DNA of 52,916 nt from Argonema antarcticum A004/B2 (GCF_023333585.1 NZ_JAIQZN010000051.1:1-52916); one strand, 5' to 3'; shown: positions 8,382-16,349, counted from the stretch's first letter. The notes: a model not told the origin generated them from the sequence alone. Made by a program: numbers and translations.

Positions 8382-8902
8382 GGTTGATTTCCTCGACTAA
8401 TAAGTTGCATTAAGGACTGAAGCAATGACACTGTAAATTGATTGATTCTAGGTAAGGAAACTGTTACCGTTGCCGTGTTTTGTGTCTGAGGCATCCCCCG
8501 CAGTGACAGCCAATAAGCGCAATATCTTAGGCAGAGTTCTTCTTCAGACTGTTGTAACCATTCGTCTAGATTGTCGGGAACTAAAACTACAACTAAGATT
8601 CTCGGAATGGCAAAGTTATCCATTCTTAAATCATCGTAGTTTTTAAGCTTGACAGGGTATCTAACATTGCTGTCGTCGAGAAGATCCCTTGAAGTAGATT
8701 TTAACTGCAATTCCAGCCGAGGCGATCGGATACGTCCTGTTCCACCCCTAGCAGCAATCCCCCAGTCTACGCTGTCATCGTCCACCGCTGGCTTGTAGAG
8801 TGAATAGCCTGCTACTGATGCCACAGCCTGTATATAAGCATTACTGAACTGTTCTTTTTGCTGGTTGATTTCCACGCGACGCCGCACCTCTAGGACTTTC
8901 AC
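8378..8902 (-). CDS. DUF4365 protein, predicted PD-(D/E)XK-like nuclease
   Basis: A 174-residue protein starting at GTG 8902, supported by GGAGGG 7 bases upstream. The N-terminal part holds DDDSVDWGIA (about residues 41-50) followed by the strand LELQLKST (about 63-70). The D...ExQxK arrangement matches the active site of PD-(D/E)XK-like nucleases and is the hallmark of DUF4365. Later segments (ILVVVLVP, CAYWLSLRGM) are typical of the family. DUF4365 proteins turn up in defence and mobile loci. The gene sits between the BrxD-like ATPase and a coupled unknown gene in the same transcript. DNA cleavage is likely but not demonstrated. Confidence 0.8.
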   Translation of the reverse strand: MKVLEVRRRVEINQQKEQFSNAYIQAVASVAGYSLYKPAVDDDSVDWGIAARGGTGRIRSPRLELQLKSTSRDLLDDSNVRYPVKLKNYDDLRMDNFAIPRILVVVLVPDNLDEWLQQSEEELCLRYCAYWLSLRGMPQTQNTATVTVSLPRINQFTVSLLQSLMQLISRGNQP

Positions 8903-8934
8903 AAAATTACCCTCCAGTATTGGAAGCAGTTTAC

Positions 8935-10263
8935 CTACAGAGTAAACTCAGCAACTTCGCCATCTTCATCCACATTAGTTTTCTTACCAGCCGTGGTAAG
9001 CTGCAAACCAGTACCGTGAATAACTTGACCAAAAGACATTTCTGGATTTTGTTGCAAGATATTCAAAACACTCAGAAAATCTCGCACAATCTCTCCCGGT
9101 GTTAGCAACGCATTTGCACCCAAGCGGCTAATAATTTCTTGCAGAAACTCATCAAATTCGCTTTTGGTAATTTTCTTTTCACTACTGTATTGAGTGGTAT
9201 GAACATCAGCCAAGCGTTGCAAAAGTTGCAATATCTCTTGCTGAGTCAAAGTTTCTAACTGAATAACTGGGCCAGAATTATCCTGCAAACCCGCTTTCGC
9301 AAAACGGCTTTTCGCTGTGCGTCTAGTCCATGCCGGGTCGGTAAAAAGTCCCCGTTTGGGATCTTCCAAAAATTTGGGTGTTCCACCTATTATAATACCA
9401 AGATGTTCCGCTCTGCCCTGCATAGTGTCGTTAAACATTGCCAGCAATTTGTCGTAGTTGTTCTGGCGAGAAACCGCATTGGTTATCTTCCACAAATGCA
9501 CTGCTTCATCAAATAACACCAAAAGTCCTTTGTAGCCAATGTCGGCAGCAAATTTTGCAAACAATTTGACGTAATCGTACCAGGTATCGTCGTCAATAAT
9601 TATCCGCACCCCCAGCGCTGTTTTTGCCTCCGTTTTGGTTGCAAATTCCCCGCGAAACCAACGCAGCGCCGCATCTTTTCTTTGTTTTTCATCTAATCGA
9701 TAACCGCGCCAATAGTTAGTAACAACTGTGGCAAAGTCAAATCCGTGGACTAAGCCTTCAATATTTTTAACTGCTGACAAAATTGTCGATTCCACTTGGT
9801 CATCAAAGCCGCTGTCGTTGGGGCGCAATCCGCTGGTTTCGGCAACTTGGGTCTGAATGCTGCTAATCCATTTTTCTAGAATTAGTCCTAAAGCACCGCC
9901 GTTGGGATGAGTTTTGGTGGCGATGTTTCGCATTAGTTCACGATAGGTTGCTACACCTTGACCGTCTGTTCCTGCTAGTCGGCGTTCGGGGGATAAGTCA
10001 ACATCAGCTACTACGAAACCTTGTTCCATTGCGTGGTTCCGAAGCAGTTGCAACATAAAGCTTTTGCCAGACCCGTAGCGTCCGACAACGAAGCGGAATG
10101 CTGCACCGCCAGCGCCTATGTTTTCTAGGTCTTGTAATAGTGCGGCCATTTCTTTTTCTCGACCGACGGCAATATGTTCGAGTCCGATTCTTGGCACGAC
10201 TCCCCCACTTAAGGAACTGAGTAGTGTAGTTGAAACTCTTTTGGGAATTTTCAATTTTGCCAT
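8935..10263 (-). CDS. BrxD-like ATP-binding protein (DUF2791 P-loop)
   Basis: A 442-residue P-loop ATPase. It starts with a conserved region holding VPRIGLEHIAVGREKEM, then Walker A GRYGSGKSFM (about residues 60-69), VDLSPERRL soon after, and Walker B LLVLFDEAVHLW (about 246-258). Late in the protein, LTPGEIVRDFLSVL is a conserved C-terminal motif. This matches the BREX ATP-binding domain family (BrxD) also found with TerB-C and SF2 helicase genes. It starts 2 bases after the end of the upstream TerB-C-like gene, so both lie in one transcript, followed by the DUF4365 gene 32 bases on. It likely powers or loads the island's helicase and nuclease on DNA; this is inference from the family and its context. 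Confidence 0.87.
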   Translation of the reverse strand: MAKLKIPKRVSTTLLSSLSGGVVPRIGLEHIAVGREKEMAALLQDLENIGAGGAAFRFVVGRYGSGKSFMLQLLRNHAMEQGFVVADVDLSPERRLAGTDGQGVATYRELMRNIATKTHPNGGALGLILEKWISSIQTQVAETSGLRPNDSGFDDQVESTILSAVKNIEGLVHGFDFATVVTNYWRGYRLDEKQRKDAALRWFRGEFATKTEAKTALGVRIIIDDDTWYDYVKLFAKFAADIGYKGLLVLFDEAVHLWKITNAVSRQNNYDKLLAMFNDTMQGRAEHLGIIIGGTPKFLEDPKRGLFTDPAWTRRTAKSRFAKAGLQDNSGPVIQLETLTQQEILQLLQRLADVHTTQYSSEKKITKSEFDEFLQEIISRLGANALLTPGEIVRDFLSVLNILQQNPEMSFGQVIHGTGLQLTTAGKKTNVDEDGEVAEFTL

Positions 10264-10265
10264 AT

Positions 10266-11129
10266 TTATTCCTTGAATTTGAGAATTTCCTTAATATTTG
10301 TCAAGTACTCGGCTTCGGCAATTAGAGGAGAAACCGATCCTGGCTCAATAATTATATCGCCAATCGTAGCGATCGCACGTTCGTTTATGCCATCAATTAA
10401 CAGTTCTGGCATGGTTATGTATGATTCAGCAATCTTTTTGATTTCTGGATTCGGATTTTCTAGATATACTATGGCTTTGAGTACCTGAAGTTCTGAATTG
10501 GTCAATTGAGCTACGAATTCCGTCCATTCATCAGGTATTATAGCAGATGTATCGTCATTAATTTTTATCTGAGATTTTTGGTTATTTTCGGTAATTTTTA
10601 GCTGTAATTGCTGGATTTCTGCTTCGGCGTTGTGCTTTTCAGATAAGAGCGATCGCAAACACAAATCTAACTCTTCTTTCTGTTGTTCTAGGTGGTAAAC
10701 TTCTGTTTCCCAGTGATGCGCGTCTGCTGACAACAAGCGTTTTTGTTCTTCCAAAGCAATTAACTCTTGCGTTAGCTGATGCTTATATTTTTGTTGTTCT
10801 GCGGTTTGAACGTACAGTTGATTCAACTGTCTTTTCAAAAAATTTATGTGAATCTCTGTTCTCTGCTGTTCCGCTACCATAGCTGTGAGGTGATCGTACA
10901 GCTGTATTCCCCATTTTTCCAACTGGCGAATTTCCATTTCAAGACCAGTTCTAATGCGTTTGTGCTGCATTCTCTGCTTGCCGTTGACGGCGATCGCTCC
11001 ACAGAAGGTAGCAGGTACGGCGATCGCAGCTGCGATCGATGCTGCCTTGATGTCTCGGATCAAAAGCAAGCTAAGGCCAAAACTCACAATGAAGGCAACT
11101 GAACCCAGTAGCCACCGATTTCTTAACAT
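10266..11129 (-). CDS. Membrane-anchored coiled-coil protein with TerB-C-like domain
   Basis: A 287-residue protein. Two hydrophobic segments at about residues 8-24 and 30-47 anchor it in the membrane. A long, charged coiled coil rich in Glu, Gln and Leu covers about 57-195. The C-terminal 70 residues (ELLIDGINERAIATIGDIII) resemble the TerB-C domain of tellurite-resistance-type proteins. It is the first clear member of the island, with the BrxD-like ATPase 2 bases downstream. In Ter-linked systems such proteins are thought to tie DNA-processing ATPases and helicases to the membrane. The TerB-C match is by motif only and is the weaker part of the call; the membrane and coiled-coil reading is firm. 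Confidence 0.75.
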   Translation of the reverse strand: MLRNRWLLGSVAFIVSFGLSLLLIRDIKAASIAAAIAVPATFCGAIAVNGKQRMQHKRIRTGLEMEIRQLEKWGIQLYDHLTAMVAEQQRTEIHINFLKRQLNQLYVQTAEQQKYKHQLTQELIALEEQKRLLSADAHHWETEVYHLEQQKEELDLCLRSLLSEKHNAEAEIQQLQLKITENNQKSQIKINDDTSAIIPDEWTEFVAQLTNSELQVLKAIVYLENPNPEIKKIAESYITMPELLIDGINERAIATIGDIIIEPGSVSPLIAEAEYLTNIKEILKFKE

Positions 11130-11180
11130 AGCTTGGCGCGATCCTCACAATTTGGCAACTACAAAACCCTGCTATTTAGT

Positions 11181-11417
11181 TTATTCCGTATCGCTGCCAT
11201 AAAAAGAGCATTGAGCCAGGGCATCTATGCCTTTAGCGTGTGACTGATAAAGAAAAACTCTTTCTACTTGAAACCATTCTCCCTCTTTCAAAACGCAATC
11301 CCCGACTCTGGGAATAATTTTATAGGCTTTGATCCACTCTTTATCTTCAGTGGGTGCGCCATTGTTTTTATGTTCAAAAGATGTGTAGTAGACAAAATGA
11401 ATTAAATATGTATCCAT
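11181..11417 (-). CDS. Small hypothetical protein upstream of the TerB-C-like gene
   Basis: A 78-residue soluble protein (start MDTYLIHFVYYTSFEHKNNG) not recognised as a known family. Its composition and strand pattern (WFQVERVFLYQ) look like a small beta-rich domain. It is on the same strand as the island, 51 bases ahead of the membrane TerB-C-like gene, so it could be the first gene of that transcript or a separate small gene. No strong ribosome-binding site decides the start. Confidence 0.5.
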   Translation of the reverse strand: MDTYLIHFVYYTSFEHKNNGAPTEDKEWIKAYKIIPRVGDCVLKEGEWFQVERVFLYQSHAKGIDALAQCSFYGSDTE

Positions 11418-11654
11418 GTCGAAGTTCGCTTTGTGGAAACGCCGGAAGTAACAGAAAACTGCTCAGACTTAAACACTATTACCAAATTATCTAAATGTGA
11501 CACCATGATGGCGACTTGTTCGGTGCTAGACTTGATTCAGTAGATGTGGCTGTGCTTCATGCTTTTATTTTGACATCTTCCTTTGGTATAGCGTTAGCTT
11601 ACCAGAGGATTGCCATCCCGCACTGACGGGGTAAAGAAACGACATTAGCTTAAG

Positions 11655-12098
11655 ATGACATCGCCGTTTTCCCGCAAGCATCCCTTTTTCAACTATCGAG
11701 TCGCTCTCCTGGTCACCATAATCCCCATTTTCGTCTTGGGTTTGACCAGCAAATTTTACCCTGGGCCGGGACACAAGTGGTTCAACAATTATTTTGGAGA
11801 TTTTTTGTACCAAATCTTTTTGATTCTACTGGTGACTTTCGTCTGGCCGCAAGCTTCTCCCGCTTGGACTTCATTGGGGGTTTTCATTTTTAACTGTGCG
11901 ATCGAATTTCTCCAGCTGTGGCAACCTCCCTTTTTACAAGCGATCCGAGCCACTTTATTCGGGCGTCTGCTGCTTGGCAATTCCTTTGTATGGGACGATT
12001 TTCTCTACTATGGAGGGGGATGTACCTTGGGTTTTATCTGGGTGCGTAGGCTGAAAGCAAAGGCGCTGCGATCGCTTCACCGCGCCTCCAGTCCCTGA
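11655..12098 (+). CDS. DUF2809 family membrane protein
   Basis: A 147-residue protein with four hydrophobic segments (about residues 15-33, 46-63, 66-85 and 118-130). YPGPGHKWFNNYFGDFLYQI, EFLQLWQPPFLQAIRATL and LLGNSFVWDDFLYYGGGC match the DUF2809 family of small inner-membrane proteins of unknown role. The plus-strand ORF stands alone, with opposite-strand genes behind it. The ATG at 11655 fits the family start. Confidence 0.88.
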   Translation: MTSPFSRKHPFFNYRVALLVTIIPIFVLGLTSKFYPGPGHKWFNNYFGDFLYQIFLILLVTFVWPQASPAWTSLGVFIFNCAIEFLQLWQPPFLQAIRATLFGRLLLGNSFVWDDFLYYGGGCTLGFIWVRRLKAKALRSLHRASSP

Positions 12099-12224
12099 AA
12101 AAACTAATTCGATCGAGCCCCACAATTCTTTGGTACTATGTCGGCGGCGAGAGGTGAGAATAGGCTGCGATCGTCTAACTTAAGTGTAGAGATCCTGAAA
12201 GCAAGCATTAGTTAAACCAAACTA

Positions 12225-12716
12225 ATGAAGCCATTTGATTACACCTTAGACTTTAAAAACATCGATTTTCGCACTTCTCCCGAACTTTATCGAGTAGGTA
12301 AAGGAGAGCAAGGAGTGCTTTTGGTAGAACCCTATAAAGGAGAAATTCTTCCTTACTGGCGGTTCAAAACACCCGATATTGCTAGGGAGTCTGCCGACAA
12401 AATTTACCAGATATTTTTAGAATATCTCGATCGCGATGATTTTGTCGGCGCAGATATGGCTCGAAAATTTTTACAAATGGGTTATACGCGATCGCGCAGA
12501 TACGCTAATCACAAAAGTGGCAAAAAGTACAAGCAAAATCCCCAAAAAGAAACCGATCCAGCAGCACAGCTTCTAGCTAGAAAAAATCTGTTGCCAAATG
12601 AACCAGACCCAGTAAAAGCTGAATCAGCAGCAATCTTTAAAGACAAATGGATGCAAGCGAAGACGAACGAGAAATATCTCCAGCTTTTGCAACAACACAG
12701 ACAGATGTACGAATAA
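12225..12716 (+). CDS. DUF4385 family protein
   Basis: A 163-residue soluble protein with the conserved core FDYTLDFKNIDFR, ELYRVGKGEQGVLLVEPYK and FLQMGYTRSRRYANHKSGKK. The basic, aromatic middle suggests nucleic-acid contact, but no role is established for the family. It is convergent with recX, whose stop codon lies 15 bases beyond its own. Confidence 0.9.
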   Translation: MKPFDYTLDFKNIDFRTSPELYRVGKGEQGVLLVEPYKGEILPYWRFKTPDIARESADKIYQIFLEYLDRDDFVGADMARKFLQMGYTRSRRYANHKSGKKYKQNPQKETDPAAQLLARKNLLPNEPDPVKAESAAIFKDKWMQAKTNEKYLQLLQQHRQMYE

Positions 12717-12731
12717 GATTAAATAGTGCCT

Positions 12732-13193
12732 TCATCCTTCATCCTGCTGCCACTGCTGCAAAACCTCAAAAGGATTAAACCCTCTGTAGTTCAGGTAATT
12801 GATCAACTTAGCTTTAGTTTTTGGATCGATATTTTGAAAAGCATCAATGTGGTATTTCCGCATAAGCTTAGCTTTTAACTGCGCCAGTTCTCCTGTTTCT
12901 CCAGCCTCTGTTTCTTCCACTTGCGAATCCCATACTTCCTCAAACACATCGGCGGCAATCCCTTTTTCCAGACATTTACGCTTAATTCCAGCCTTCCCGT
13001 ATTTGCCTTGAGATGAGGCAATTAGAGTAGCGACTAAGCGAGGATCTGACTGGTAATCTTTTGATTGAATTTCCTGGAGAGCATCTGCGATCGCACTCTC
13101 ATCAAACCCCTTTTCTTTTCCTTTCTTGTGCAGTTCGTAAGCACTGTACTCTCGGCGAGACAAAAGGTTCACAAAATAGGCGCTGCAACTCAT
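12732..13193 (-). CDS. recX: Regulatory protein RecX
   Basis: A 153-residue all-helical protein with the RecX repeats: YFVNLLSRREYSAYELHKKG near the start, GFDESAIADALQEIQ, then LVATLIASSQGKYGKAGIK. RecX binds the RecA filament and limits its activity. The protein is at the lower end of the usual RecX length. recA is not in the window. The convergent DUF4385 gene leaves a 15-base gap. Confidence 0.87.
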   Translation of the reverse strand: MSCSAYFVNLLSRREYSAYELHKKGKEKGFDESAIADALQEIQSKDYQSDPRLVATLIASSQGKYGKAGIKRKCLEKGIAADVFEEVWDSQVEETEAGETGELAQLKAKLMRKYHIDAFQNIDPKTKAKLINYLNYRGFNPFEVLQQWQQDEG

Positions 13194-13567
13194 TTATTTA
13201 ACTCTCTTTATTCAAAGTAATTGTTTTGTAGATGCTTATCCTTTTTTACTAATTTAACATAATATCAATCGAACGAGCGTGATTTAAATGACTAATAACT
13301 AACGATCGCTTACCCATTCATGGTAGAATAACGCAGGAGAATATAAAAAATGAACAATACAGTCTCAAAGATTTTTTGGGGAAATTGACAGGCCAATTCT
13401 TCTAACTTTACTCTTCGATGCTGTTGTCACATCACAACTAATATAAATAAAATTAAAAACTCCGCTCTTTTTAGTTGAGTTTTAAGGTGTTGGGTGTAAA
13501 ATGTAGGTAAGAAATTAATTATTTTCATTAGTTAGGTCTTCTTGAGAATAGCAGACCGAGTTTTTTT

Positions 13568-13618
13568 GACAACAATCGCTCAACCCCGGACGCAGTAAGG
13601 AGTTGAGCGATTGTTGTC
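13568..13618. other. Perfect 17-bp hairpin
   Basis: Arms 13568-13584 and 13602-13618 pair perfectly across a 17-base loop. A run of T (13560-13567) immediately precedes it, so on the minus strand it could act as a terminator, although the nearest minus-strand gene ending there is the WD40 gene only after a further ~270 bases. It may also be an RNA element. Confidence 0.6.
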
Positions 13619-13638
13619 ACCCCGTCAGGTCTTGCATA

Positions 13639-13684
13639 GGAGTTTAGACTAACCGCACTTTAGGGCGCGGTTAGTCTAAACTCC
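13639..13684. other. Perfect 18-bp hairpin
   Basis: Arms 13639-13656 and 13667-13684 pair perfectly around a 10-base loop. It lies 48 bases before the start of the small basic ORF. No T-tract follows. Together with the previous hairpin it makes a compact structured pair that no listed gene explains. Confidence 0.65.
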
Positions 13685-13731
13685 AGACAATTAAACTACA
13701 ATATAATTTAGTTGCTAAACCAAACAAAACA

Positions 13732-14001
13732 ATGGCTAGATTACTCAAACGGTGGGAGTCACCCCGTCGAGAAGGCAGAAACGACAAAGGCAGAGGCGGT
13801 TCCGCACGTCAGCGACAGCTGAAAAAGCAACAGCAGATGCTACGCAAGAAACTCAAAGAACAGTCTGAAACAGAAAACAAGAAAAACTCAACGGGAGGGA
13901 ATATTAGTTCCCTCCCTAATTTTTTTATCCAAGTTGGGCGAAACGAAATTAGAGTTAGCTTGCCAAATTTTAATCGTCCCATCATACGCGCCACTCGCTA
14001 G
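13732..14001 (+). CDS. Possible small basic protein, overlapping the WD40 gene end
   Basis: An 89-residue frame starting MARLLKRWESPRREG, very rich in Arg, Lys and Gln for its first 55 residues and then ordinary. The basic half resembles small cyanobacterial DNA/RNA-binding peptides, but no family is recognised. The last 114 bases overlap the opposite-strand WD40 gene, and a terminator-like hairpin (13893-13927) lies inside the frame. If the gene is real, its C-terminus is probably not what the frame predicts. Confidence 0.35.
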   Translation: MARLLKRWESPRREGRNDKGRGGSARQRQLKKQQQMLRKKLKEQSETENKKNSTGGNISSLPNFFIQVGRNEIRVSLPNFNRPIIRATR

Positions 14002-15069
14002 CAATTGCCCATCGGGACTAAAAGCGACACACTGCACCCAGTCTATATCTAGGGGAACCTCGCTAATTAGCTGTCCAGTTTGCAAATCCCAAAGTTTTAA
14101 ACCATCTCTACCTGCACTAGCCAAAGTACGTCCATCTGGATTAACAGCTATAGAATTAACGATATCTTGATGTCCTAAAAGTGTATAAGATCTCTTTTTT
14201 CTGAGATTCCATACTTTAATCGTATGATCGTAACTGCTACTGATTAAGTTTTCACCATCAGGACTAAATGCCACAGAAGTAATAGCACCCTGATGTCCCG
14301 ATATAGCACCGAGAAATTGGCTAGTCTCTAAGTTCCACAATTGAACTACTTTATCCCTACCGCCAGTCGCCAAAAGCTGACCGTCGGGACTAATCGCCAG
14401 TGTATAAACAAGTGGTTGAGACAAAGGTACGCGAGTGTAAAGCAGTCGTTCCGTCCGCAAATCTATTAATTTTATGCCATCCAAACCGCCGCTGACTAAT
14501 GTTTGACCATCTGGCGTAATAGCAAGGGACAAAATATTACTAAAATCCTGTGTCAAACTACGGCTTAATCGCCCAGTTTTGAGACTCCAAAGATTGAGCG
14601 TGGTGTCTTCGCTACCGCTGGCAATAGTTAGATTATCAGGAGTAATGGCAAGACTAAGTACTCTGTTGCTATGAGCTTTAATTGTGCGAATATTTTTGCC
14701 CTTGATGGGATTCCACAACCTAATTTTGGTGTCAATATCAGTTCCACCGCTAGCCATAAATTTGCCATCGGGGCTAAAAGTAAGGGCATAAACGGGACCC
14801 CAATGAGCTTTGAGAACGTGGAGCAATTTAACGTTTTGCCATCCTCCAGTATTGAGAAAAGGTGGAACTGGAACGACGACTGGGGCAGGCGGAACTGGAA
14901 TGCCCACTGGCGGAGGAACTGGAACGGGCAATGGTTTATACTGGGCAGTGGTATTCGACTGCCCTTGACTGAGAAAGTTAAAAGTCAAAAGGCAAAAGAT
15001 AAAAGAAAGATTTAAGAGGATCGGGTTGTTCCATTTTTGTCTTTTGGAGTTAACTTTATGAGGTTTCAT
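13888..15069 (-). CDS. Exported WD40 repeat protein
   Basis: A 393-residue beta-propeller. A signal-like N-terminus (ILLNLSFIFCLLTFNFLSQG, about residues 17-36) is followed by a Pro/Val-rich stretch (about 46-70), then seven WD40 units, recognisable by VYALTFSPDGKFMASGG, VLSLAITPDNLTIASGS, TSVAFSPDGENLISSS and QCVAFSPDGQLLASGA. It should form a protein-binding platform outside the cytoplasm; the partner is unknown. The start lies inside the end of the MerR gene (14-base overlap), so the two are co-transcribed. The last residues (IREGTNIPSR) are encoded by a terminator-like hairpin. Confidence 0.9.
   Translation of the reverse strand: MKPHKVNSKRQKWNNPILLNLSFIFCLLTFNFLSQGQSNTTAQYKPLPVPVPPPVGIPVPPAPVVVPVPPFLNTGGWQNVKLLHVLKAHWGPVYALTFSPDGKFMASGGTDIDTKIRLWNPIKGKNIRTIKAHSNRVLSLAITPDNLTIASGSEDTTLNLWSLKTGRLSRSLTQDFSNILSLAITPDGQTLVSGGLDGIKLIDLRTERLLYTRVPLSQPLVYTLAISPDGQLLATGGRDKVVQLWNLETSQFLGAISGHQGAITSVAFSPDGENLISSSYDHTIKVWNLRKKRSYTLLGHQDIVNSIAVNPDGRTLASAGRDGLKLWDLQTGQLISEVPLDIDWVQCVAFSPDGQLLASGAYDGTIKIWQANSNFVSPNLDKKIREGTNIPSR
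13893..13927. terminator. Bidirectional terminator-like hairpin
   Basis: GGGAGGGAA (13893-13901) pairs with TTCCCTCCC (13908-13916) around a 6-base loop, followed on the plus strand by TAATTTTTTTA. On the minus strand a T-rich stretch also follows. It sits at the 3' end of the WD40 gene, overlapping its last codons. Confidence 0.7.
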
Positions 15070-15499
15070 CCTGTTCGGATTGAATGTTGGGACAGATGAT
15101 TTTGTCTAGGCAGTCGGCTGAGGGTTGTTCTTGCCAACTAGATAATAATTCTTGCAATTCAGAACGCAGGATTTCTAGCGTTTCGATTTGGTTGGCAATT
15201 GCTTCTATCTTTGCCTCTAAATGTTGCTTTACTTCGCTACAAGGTAATTTACCCCGATCGTGAATTTCTAGAAATAGTTGAATCTCTTTTAGGCTCATCC
15301 CCAAAGACTGCGATCGTTTGATGAAATCGAGTCTTTTGAGTACCTGAAGATTAAACAAACGATAGCCTGAGTCAGATCGGATCGCAACTGTGGATAGTAA
15401 GCCGAGATCGTCATAATATCGAATAGTTTTTACCGACAACCCACTATAATCGGCAACTTCGCCGATCTTAAGCAGTTTGCCTGCAACAGCTGTATTCAT
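15056..15499 (-). CDS. MerR family regulator, metal-responsive type
   Basis: A 147-residue dimeric activator. The N-terminal winged helix (LKIGEVADYSGLSVKTIRYY, about residues 10-29) is followed by a dimerisation coiled coil (about 85-120). Cys residues are placed like the metal-binding ones of ZntR/CadR relatives: LPCSEV before the long helix and ADCLDKIICP near the C-terminus. This suggests sensing of a divalent metal; the true effector is unknown. It overlaps the WD40 gene start by 14 bases. A spaced palindromic promoter for it was not identified. Confidence 0.88.
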   Translation of the reverse strand: MNTAVAGKLLKIGEVADYSGLSVKTIRYYDDLGLLSTVAIRSDSGYRLFNLQVLKRLDFIKRSQSLGMSLKEIQLFLEIHDRGKLPCSEVKQHLEAKIEAIANQIETLEILRSELQELLSSWQEQPSADCLDKIICPNIQSEQDETS

Positions 15500-15518
15500 T
15501 AGTCATTAGGAAAGGGAA

Positions 15519-15587
15519 GATTTTAGATTTTAGATTTCAAATTTGTCGATTTTAAATCTGAAATTTGAAATTTTAAATCTGAAATTA
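15519..15587. repeat. AT-rich STRR with inverted symmetry
   Basis: Units of the GATTTTA/GATTTCAAA and TTTGAAATTTTAAATC types fold back on each other between the MerR gene and the next minus-strand gene. The same family of units recurs at 24130-24189 and 47424-47480. Confidence 0.7.
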
Positions 15588-15599
15588 GTCATTTCCCCT

Positions 15600-15899
15600 C
15601 TAGCGGGGGGGATGTTTCCGGTTGGGAACGCTCAAATTAGGTAACTGAGGTCGAGACGGGCTAGGGGGTAAATAATATTCGGGTGCTTCTGAGGGAACTT
15701 CAGCGGTGCTACGGTGAATCATCCACCAACGGAGTGCGATCGCTAATCCTACCGTTCCCATTCCGATCGTGAATAAAGACCAGCGTTCGCCCAAACCACC
15801 GATCGCAGCATCGACCGCCCCAACGGTAACCACAAAGCTAGTAATCGGTTCCCTGCGGTAGGCTGACTTCAAAAACCGCGCCCAAGCAGCATTCATCAC
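15600..15899 (-). CDS. Conserved cyanobacterial membrane protein, unknown function
   Basis: A 99-residue protein beginning MMNAAWARFLKSAYRREPI, with two hydrophobic segments (about residues 20-36 and 42-60) and a Pro-rich tail. The pattern FLKSAYRREPITSFVVTVGAVDAAIGG is recognisable as a conserved short cyanobacterial protein without assigned role. The ATG at 15899 fits the family start. Confidence 0.75.
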   Translation of the reverse strand: MMNAAWARFLKSAYRREPITSFVVTVGAVDAAIGGLGERWSLFTIGMGTVGLAIALRWWMIHRSTAEVPSEAPEYYLPPSPSRPQLPNLSVPNRKHPPR

Positions 15900-15967
15900 A
15901 ATTCGTACTATTCCTCTTTTTGATCTGATATTAACGCTTACTATTCTAAAACCCCAACAGCCGAAGA

Positions 15968-16064
15968 GAAATGGGAGTGGGGGAGTGGGGGAGTGGGGGA
16001 GTGGGGGAGTAACCTTTCTTCTTCCCTCTTCCCTAGTCCCTAGCCCCTAGCCCCTAGCCCCTAA
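15968..16064. repeat. Two STRR arrays: GGGGGAGT units and CCCTAGC units
   Basis: About five GTGGGGGA units (15968-16010) are followed by a CTTCCCT/CCCTAGC array (16018-16064). The second array matches the internal part of the ~130-base element at 24280, 25246 and 33959, so this may be a remnant of a further copy. It ends at the stop codon of the hli gene. Confidence 0.85.
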
Positions 16065-16255
16065 TTTAGGCCCAGCCAGGACAGCAGACCTTGACCCGTG
16101 AGGTATTCAATCAGCAGGGTGAGGACAAAGCCGATCATAGCTGCTCTGCCATTCAAACGTTCTGCATACTCATTAAAACCAAACTTTGGCTCCTCCAACT
16201 TCGGAGTGGTAGTTGGTTGCGGTTGTGTCGTTTTTGGTTGGAACCCTTGCGTCAT
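16061..16255 (-). CDS. hli: High-light-inducible protein (Hlip/SCP)
   Basis: A 64-residue one-helix chlorophyll-binding protein of the thylakoid. The core EYAERLNGRAAMIGFVLTL (about residues 31-49) carries the chlorophyll-binding ExxNGRxAMIGF motif, followed by YLTGQGLLSWLGLN. Hlips bind chlorophyll and carotenoids and protect photosystem assembly under strong light. The Pro/Thr-rich N-terminus is normal for the family. It is divergent from ald, with about 200 bases of shared upstream region. Confidence 0.95.
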   Translation of the reverse strand: MTQGFQPKTTQPQPTTTPKLEEPKFGFNEYAERLNGRAAMIGFVLTLLIEYLTGQGLLSWLGLN

Positions 16256-16349
16256 AAACTTTTTAACCCTTTCTGAATCAAATTGTTCTCCACCAGGCCA
16301 GATTGGCTGCCAACCAGAGGTGTTACTCAGGGTTGCCTAGTTACAAATC

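Larger units (their letters stand above)
13194..13731. other. Intergenic region with two perfect hairpins, no gene seen
   Basis: This 538-base, AT-rich spacer upstream of recX shows no convincing coding frame. Its right part carries two consecutive long perfect hairpins (13568-13618 and 13639-13684), 20 bases apart, just before a small basic ORF. Confidence 0.75.
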
